Assembly: GCF_020360975.1 (NCBI RefSeq)
Contig: NW_025408671.1
Span: 2,728,001-2,792,000 of the forward strand
Reading direction: 5' to 3'
DNA: 64,000 nucleotides
Origin: Hirsutella rhossiliensis
Taxonomy: Eukaryota > Ascomycota > Sordariomycetes > Hypocreales > Ophiocordycipitaceae
Position 1 is the stretch's first letter, and every line of letters begins with the position of its first letter. Shown here one piece after another: positions 58,038 through 64,000 of the stretch. Both the position numbers and the translations under genes were made by a program. The notes under the pieces are model-generated. The model ran no database searches and was not told the DNA's origin. It saw only the letters and a program-made list of their open reading frames with translations.

Positions 58038-59453
58038 TCACGAGTGGAAAAGATCCCAGGCTCTTGCACAGAGCCGGAGAAACTCATCTTTCTTCTGACG
58101 CTGAGTCTCGGGGCTGTCTCGACCTTCGCCAAAGGGCCCGCGGCGGGCGGCGGCGGGGCCGTGGCCGAGAGGAGGGCTGCCACCATCCTCGTACTCTGCA
58201 CGTGTCCGACGCTTGCTAGCACTTCGAGTCCCTTCCGTCTGTCGGCTTCCCGGGGCAGGTGATGGCGGCGTAGGAGGCTGGTGGCCACCGTAGTGAACAA
58301 TCTTTGGAAGAAGCTCCGGCCGTCCGCCGGCTAGCTCGTGCTGGGCGTCCTCGGCGGATTTGAATTCCCGCGAGCGGCCAGAGGTCGGCATCTGCCGGTG
58401 CGGAGGCGGGTGACTCGGGGATTTCAGAGGGCCCCTCGGGGCATGAGGGTAAAGCGAAGCTGAGGCATTGTCCGGGTGCGCGGACATGCTCTGCCCAAAA
58501 ACGTCGCTGAGAGGAGGAAGGCGATTGTTGGTTTGGTTTGCCGGAACGTGATGGATGTGTGAAGTGCTCGACAGGTTCGAGGGCTGGTTGACAACATGGC
58601 GCGACAAAGGGGCAGGATGCTGCCGCCCGGTGAAGCTATGGCCCAGAGGAGCCGACTGAATGACCCTCTCGGTGGCAAACTGCTCATGCGACGGGGCCAC
58701 GATGGACAGCCCGGGAGGCGCCTTGTTCCTGCGCGACATGCCGGGGGTCTTGGCGGCAAACTGCGGCGGCATTTCCTTGTCCTTATCTGAGGGCCCGTCG
58801 CCCTTGGCAGACTGCTGCAATCTGGCCTCGATGATATGGCGCTGCTGCTCCCGCACACTCAAGCTGCGCTGGAGCTGTTGGTTCATGACAGGGTCCTGGG
58901 TTACAAAGCCGGGAGAGAGACAAGCAATGCCAACCTCCTGGATGCCCAGATTGTCGCGGGCGGACATGGGCACGGCGGAAGCCGGTACGTTGGAGGTAGC
59001 ATTCGTGTTCTTGGAGAGGTCCAGTTTTCGGGGTCGGGGTCGCGTGTTCGATAGAGTCGGCGATCCAGGCTCCTTTTTCACGACGATTTTGGGATGTTTG
59101 GGGTCCGCCCGAGAACTGCAAAGAGCAAGATCATGTCAGCACCAGCTCGCGTTTGCAATGGCACGAGACGAAACCGGGTGGAGGCTTGCTTACGCGCCGG
59201 GAGGCGAGGACTTGGCCGCAGCCGAGGGTCCGGGGGCCTTGGGACTGTTGCTGCCGCCAAACTTGCGAGGGGCGGCACTCTTGCCGGCGCTCGCGGCCGG
59301 CGAAGCAACGAGCGGGGTTCTCTGGGCTGATGAGGGCGACTGGGCGGGTGGGTGGCCGGTGGCCGGGGCGGTCGAGGGAGGCTGCAGTTCCGAAGAGAAG
59401 GACTGTCTCTCGTGGGGAGCCGGAGACGGAGCCATGGCGACGGCAGCACTCAT
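58038..59453 (-). CDS. Protein of unknown function with C-terminal SPETQRQKKDEFLRLC motif
   Basis: Not recognised. Exon 1 is 59453-59194, the intron is 59116-59193 (GTAAGC, GCTGACATG branch, TTTGCAG; 78 nt), and exon 2 is 59115-58038; 445 aa. An alternative ATG lies at 59435. Exon 1 is Ala/Pro/Ser-rich (APSPAPHERQSFSSELQPPS, PRKFGGSNSPKAPGPSAAAK). Exon 2 opens SRADPKHPKIVVKKEPGSPT with RPRPRKLDLSKNT. The only ordered-looking blocks are the region VMNQQLQRSLSVREQQRHII (predicted helix) and the extreme C-terminus (SPETQRQKKDEFLRLCARAW, then DLFHS). The rest is low-complexity and rich in SP sites and basic residues (KRRTRAEYEDGG), so a nuclear or regulatory protein is possible. The clean intron, the long frame and the C-terminal charged helix argue that it is real. 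Confidence 0.72.
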
Positions 59454-60862
59454 AGTGAGTCTGGAGAAGGGGTGCAGAATGAGCCGCCCGAGGAGCCTTG
59501 GAGGGTCGGGAGTTGAAAAATGGAGGTGGCCGAGTCGTCGGCAGGGCCGCTTCTGTGAAATGGCACGAATGCGCCCTGGCTTGGCGTGCTTGGCAAGTCC
59601 GGTGAGCGAGTCGCACAGGAATGGAGCGTGAGAAGAGAAAGGCTCAGTAATCGTCGCCGCAGAAAGCCGCCCTTTTTGTGAGTAGCGCGGCAAAACAGGC
59701 GATATATTGGGACTAAACCGCCTATAACCTGTGTGTGGATGCGGTTTCCTGCAGCCGTTTGTGGAGCCAGCGATTGTGACTTGTCCTTGGCGGTCAGATC
59801 GGGGGCCCCCGACTCGATTGGTTGTGCCTGCGGTGGGAGGAATTCTAGGTGAAGCGGCCTTCCTTGGGCGCAATGGGCCAAGGCGACGGGGATCGAAGGC
59901 GAGAAGGGCGAAAGGGATGGTGGTGGTAAAGAGAAGATGATGGTGGGAGAAGGAAACAGGGGAGAGCGGGCTGGGCAGAGAGCAAGCGCCCGTCAAAGAC
60001 CCAGTAGAATACAACTCAAAAAAAGCACCAGGACGGGGACGAGACAGCGAGCGGGCACAGGGGGGGCGGCTCCGGAAATGTGAATGGCGAATCACGGGTC
60101 GCAGCGTTCCAGTGGTGAGTGGTGGTGGCCTTGGTGGTTGGCTGGCGAGAGGGTTGAGGAGCAGCAAATCGCATGCACGGAGCGCTGCAGCTTACCAGCA
60201 AGCCAAAAGCAGCAAAGCCGTCGATTGTTTGAATCGAGAAGGTGAAGGGCGACGCCTATCAGTCTCTCGTCGTATTTCCTCGCTGTCTTTATCTGCCGAC
60301 GATTGCTGACGGGCGATGAAACGGTAGCGGCGATTGGCCGTATGCGTGCAATGGCGGCTTGGCTTGAAGGAGCGGCGAGGCGATAGAGCCAAGAAGGAAA
60401 AATCGAGAAGAGAAGACGAGAAAAGAGCGGAGTGGCAGGACAGGCAGGTGTGTGCAGGCGGGCAGGATGGCTACAGGTTAAAGTAAGGCATGGGAATCGG
60501 CGGAGTCGTCAATAGGATCTGACGGTAGAGGTTTGATGCGGACTGGGCGCAGGAGAATCTGAAGCAATGGACTGCCGCCAAAGGGGGATGAGATGATGGG
60601 GCCGAAGGCGCCAGGAGGGTAGGGGAGGGGAGGGGAGGGGAGGGTGGGTCGCAGCGGTCACAGCAAGGAGGATGACGGGTACCTCGAGGTACTTGCCCAC
60701 TGGTCGTGGGTGGATTGGATGGGACGGCGGGGAAGGTGCGAAAGACCCTACTGTGTCGACACTACTGTGTCCTACGTAATTACTGTGTCCTACTGTCGAG
60801 GAAGGCGAAACTGTACAGTACTAAAAGGAGCCCTTCACCGCAGGTTAGCTAGTAGGTACTGT

Positions 60863-60909
60863 ACCTACCTACCTACCTACCTACCTACCTACCGACCTAC
60901 CTACCTACC
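60863..60909. repeat. CTAC tetranucleotide array
   Basis: About ten CTAC units with two CGAC variants, directly following a TACTGTAC element. Confidence 0.9.
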
Positions 60910-61494
60910 GACCTTGCCTCCCTTATCTCCCTTACCTTATTATCTTACCTACCTGCAGAGCTCTTTCATCCAACATCCGTACAGTAAGGAGTCGGCGGGC
61001 GGTCAGTTACAAAGTTGTAGCAAAACACATCCATGGCGGGACGGCGACGCCTGAACAAAGCAAGAAGGGGAAGAAGAAAAGAGGGCATTGGCCTCCACTT
61101 CTTGCGCCCCGTTCAGGCACAACCACCGTTGCGTGACTTGCAGTCAGCGGCATGGAACACCCAGGTTGCAGGATATAAAAGGAAACTTCGATGGAAATTC
61201 CATGACAAACGCAATCAAATCCCTTCCCCGTCGCTCATCGAAGCCCCAGACACTTGCAGTACTTGGCTGGCATTGGCCTATGCACGTGGCAGGCTTTAAG
61301 AGGGACTCGGTGCGTCATGCCGCCGGCCCACTCCAGGTCCGCACATCGACACAGACTGCACCTGGAACCTCAGGTATGCCCAGACCATCAGGACGGACGA
61401 GGCAAGAAACCTTGGTTAGGCACCTAGGTTGGTAGGTAATATACCTGCCTACCTAGGTACCCACCTGGCTATGCCTCGCGCGCGCACACACCAC

Positions 61495-61505
61495 GCACAC
61501 ACACA

Positions 61506-61548
<43 letters not shown>
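61495..61548. repeat. (AC)n microsatellite
   Basis: About 26 AC units with one AT interruption near 61511. Open frames through it encode only His-Thr or Thr-His repeats. Confidence 0.95.
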
Positions 61549-61550
<2 letters not shown>

Positions 61551-63334
61551 CCAGACGATGGCAACTGCGCAGGTGCGTGCTACTTTGGCGACGGCGGGGC
61601 GCTCTGGGGGCTGGGCCGAAACCTCGGGCCTAAAGACGTTTTGCGCCCAAGGCGACTCGCGGGAGCAACTCCATGTCGATTCATCCCACGTCGAGCGACT
61701 GATTAAAGGCCCGGGCCTACAGGCTAGGTACTGTACAGTCGACGGGTTTTACCATGGTAGCCCTGGGTTCCCCTGCCTGAGCCGCCACGTCCCGCCGCCC
61801 CTCTCGTCCAGAGTCGAGGCAAGACGGAACAGCATGATGACGGTGAACAAAATTTGGGTGTCCATATCCCCTGCCCGCCGCTGTCACCCGGCCGAGAAAC
61901 AAGCCCGTGAACAGATGCATTCTTTAGTGCCGTCCAGGCACACACCACCCACCGGTCCAGGCACACATGCACTGTATCACTCACTGTATGTATTTTCCAG
62001 CGCCAACCCGATCCGCCTGCCGAGGCCCGTCTTCATCCACCTCGTCGACAAAGCTTCTAGCGCAGATCCCTCCTCTACACGGAACGCTTCGCCGCCGCTC
62101 GCTTACTCCTCTTGTCTCTCGGGAGCTGCCCCGTATGTACTAGATTGCTACAATAGTCGTCATCAGGTTGAAGCTCGTGACACTCCACGATAGTCATGTT
62201 CCGTTTCTTCTGCCAGCCGCCGTCGCGGCCAACATGGGCGGGCCATGCTAAACACGGGGCAACCCAAGTTGGTGAACGTACTGTCCAGCCATGCTGTGCT
62301 GGACCTGTCAGCCTCCTGCAGAGCTCCCTGCGGCAGTCCATTCCCGTCCGAGCCACCAGCGTCGCAGCCTTGGCGTCATTGACGCACCCATCGTTTCGCA
62401 TTAGGGCGCTTTGCGGTAAGAGCTGGTCGCGTAAGCCCGACTGTTTGATCAAGAATCACGTACTGTACGAAGACGCAACCATACGTGCTCGAATAAAGAA
62501 CCCCTTCCCCCCCCTTGTAAGACTCGACTCGGGCTTCTTTGGAGCATCATGCCCGCATCTCCAGTGCTCACCCACCGTAGTTCCTCCAACGCGTCTAGTA
62601 TGTACTACTCGTACGAAGTATCCGTACGTACTGCCGGTTTATGCATTCATCTACTCAGTAAAAGCTGAGCAGCTGGCATCCTACAATGCAAGGCTTCTTG
62701 CGACGCAGCTGAGAGCCTGAAATGCTCTTGGCGCAAGCCGTTTCTTTGCTTGCATTACTTGCAGAGATGATTAGACGGACGAGGTGTCCCGTTCCGACCC
62801 TCGCCCCCCTCCCCTCTCTCCTCACTTCGCTATACTTGATGCGTGTTCTGGCCCGGCACAAGCGACGACCTAGCAGTCCGAAGCCCGAGTCTCTGCTTTA
62901 TTTTCGAGTTCGCATCAACCTTGCGGTGACCATCCCGGTCGATGCGTGCCAACACGAATGCAAGCCGTCGGTCTCCCGGCGCCGCGGCGCATCCCTCGCG
63001 AACTCTCCCCCTGCCTATGGATGCAGATGGCTACTGGGCATAAAAACCCGGCGTCTATAAATAGGTAAAATAAGCGTCCAGTTCCTTGAAATGCGTCCCC
63101 TGGGAATCCGGTTTGTGCCTTGCATCTCCAGGCGATTGGGTTCAAGTACTGCACTGTACTGTACGGAGTACATCATACGTACGTTTAAGTTCCAGTGCCC
63201 GCCAGCACTGAAGATCCATTGCAGTACTAGCGCACGACCGGGTTCGACAGGGCCAAGATCGCCCCGCGGGCGGAACCCCCTGGCTGGTGCTTCGCAGGGC
63301 ATAAACTTTTGCCAGCAGTGCCCGGCTTAGCTGA

Positions 63335-63425
63335 CTACCTAATTACCTACTGTACTCACCGTACCTACCTAAGTACCTACCTAGGTAGGTAGGTACCACG
63401 ACTAAGGTGCTAGGTACCTTAGTAC
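63335..63425. repeat. CTAC/GTAG-rich block with an 18-bp palindrome
   Basis: Contains the perfect palindrome TACCTACCTAGGTAGGTA at 63374-63391 with further TACCTA and TAGGTA units on both sides. Confidence 0.85.
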
Positions 63426-64000
63426 TACCAAGGAGCCGAGAGCCGGCCAAGCCTTGCTGTGCCGCTCCTCCCCCACTAAGTCGTCGTGTTCACGGCGACA
63501 TCGGCACCCGGGGGGGGTTGCTTTCCTTGGGCGAATACGCATCGTGAACCGACGCACGCAGGCCTTGTAGCACTCCATGTGTCGATTCCGTGCCACCCGA
63601 TACCCCATGCGGAGCCATCTACCAAGCCTCACCGTTGCGTCCTTGCAGGCCCGAGCGGCCCAAGCCATCACGGCCGTCGGTAGCAGCACCTCTGCGGTGT
63701 CACGGGCTGCCCATCCGAGACAGCGCCGATCTGGCCTGTCCACGCGCAACTACTATACGGCGTGGTAGCTGAAAGGGCTCTCGCCACGCCACGTCCACCA
63801 CCACCGCCGAAAAGGCAGCACATCGTATAATTGCGCGCAACTCGTGCTGTCCCATCCGTCGCCGGGGCTCTCCCGACGGAATTCGGACGCGTGCTCTTCG
63901 AACGACGGGCGCGCTGCAGCACAAGAGGCGCCCTGGTCGTCTGCTCGCACCACTCAAAAGCTTGTGTCGGCGCCGAGGGCGCCGATCCTTTCTCTCTCGC

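Larger units (their letters stand above)
59454..64000. other. Gene-free right end of the window
   Basis: 4.5 kb without a supported gene. The first kilobase is upstream leader of the gene at 59453. Low-complexity sequence includes (GGGGA)n at about 60629-60646, a CTAC array (60863-60909), an AC microsatellite (61495-61548) and CTAC/GTAG palindromic sequence (63335-63425). Several TACTGTAC elements occur (60812-60824, 60858-60866, 61729-61741, 62458-62466, 63154-63168). The last 250 bases were checked for a tRNA; no convincing fold. Confidence 0.5.

Noticed and set aside
61429..62193. 254-codon open frame containing a His-Thr run
   Set aside because: Driven by the AC microsatellite; the remainder shows no family resemblance.
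63840..63960. Possible tRNA on the - strand (GTCCGAATTCC resembles a T-loop)
   Set aside because: The flanking bases do not form a 5-bp T stem, and I could not pair acceptor or anticodon arms; tRNAscan-SE would settle it.

Overview
This is a GC-rich fungal nuclear contig. It has 16 protein-coding genes with short (about 50-100 nt) GT-AG introns, pyrimidine-rich leaders and long low-complexity intergenic spacers. The proteins that can be recognised (PDS5, CEG1, SNX41, CTR9, CBR1, PAN1, a forkhead factor, ATG101, PEX3, BET5, a CaMKK-type kinase and a HAL/SAT4-type kinase) read like those of a filamentous ascomycete, most likely class Sordariomycetes and probably Hypocreales. That placement comes from recognising sequences by eye, not from a database search. 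I see no transposon, rRNA, convincing tRNA, CRISPR array or AT-rich RIP island.

Layout. 1-3787 (-): PDS5 cohesin regulator, its 3' end cut by the window edge. 5846-7561 (+): Thr/Ser-rich membrane or cell-surface protein with four 25-residue repeats. 8102-9340 (-): mRNA capping guanylyltransferase CEG1. 9843-11973 (-): sorting nexin SNX41. 12686-13744 (-): uncharacterised single-pass membrane protein. 15084-18758 (+): CTR9 of the Paf1 complex. 19210-20380 (-): NADH-cytochrome b5 reductase. 23865-27716 (+): large LRR protein with a PH-like front, CARMIL-like in layout. 28605-33206 (+): PAN1. 37034-39292 (+): forkhead transcription factor without an FHA domain. 40124-41040 (-): ATG101. 42846-43072 (+): a two-exon 58-residue secreted Cys-rich protein. 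43642-45327 (+): PEX3. 45833-46469 (-): TRAPP subunit BET5. 47210-49438 (+): CaMKK-like kinase. 54688-56266 (+): HAL4/SAT4-like kinase. 58038-59453 (-): conserved-looking protein of unknown function. Counting PDS5, that is 17 gene calls, one of them partial.

The genes are mostly housekeeping: cohesion, capping and transcription elongation, endocytosis and endosome sorting, autophagy, peroxisome biogenesis, ER-Golgi tethering and kinase signalling. There is no metabolic gene cluster. SNX41, ATG101 and PEX3 all touch autophagy or pexophagy, but they are separated by unrelated genes, and I see no evidence that they form a unit.

Exon models were built by hand from reading frame, GT-AG signals, branch-like CTGAC/CTAAC motifs and remembered family conservation. 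All complete models sum to whole codons. The most original material is (i) the small secreted Cys-rich gene with a TATA box at 42721, (ii) the repeat-bearing surface protein, (iii) two proteins with no assignable function, (iv) several introns with atypical donors or tandem acceptors, and (v) intergenic DNA studded with GTACTGTAC-type palindromes and CTAC/GTAG tetranucleotide arrays. I found no clear sign of a new multi-gene system.
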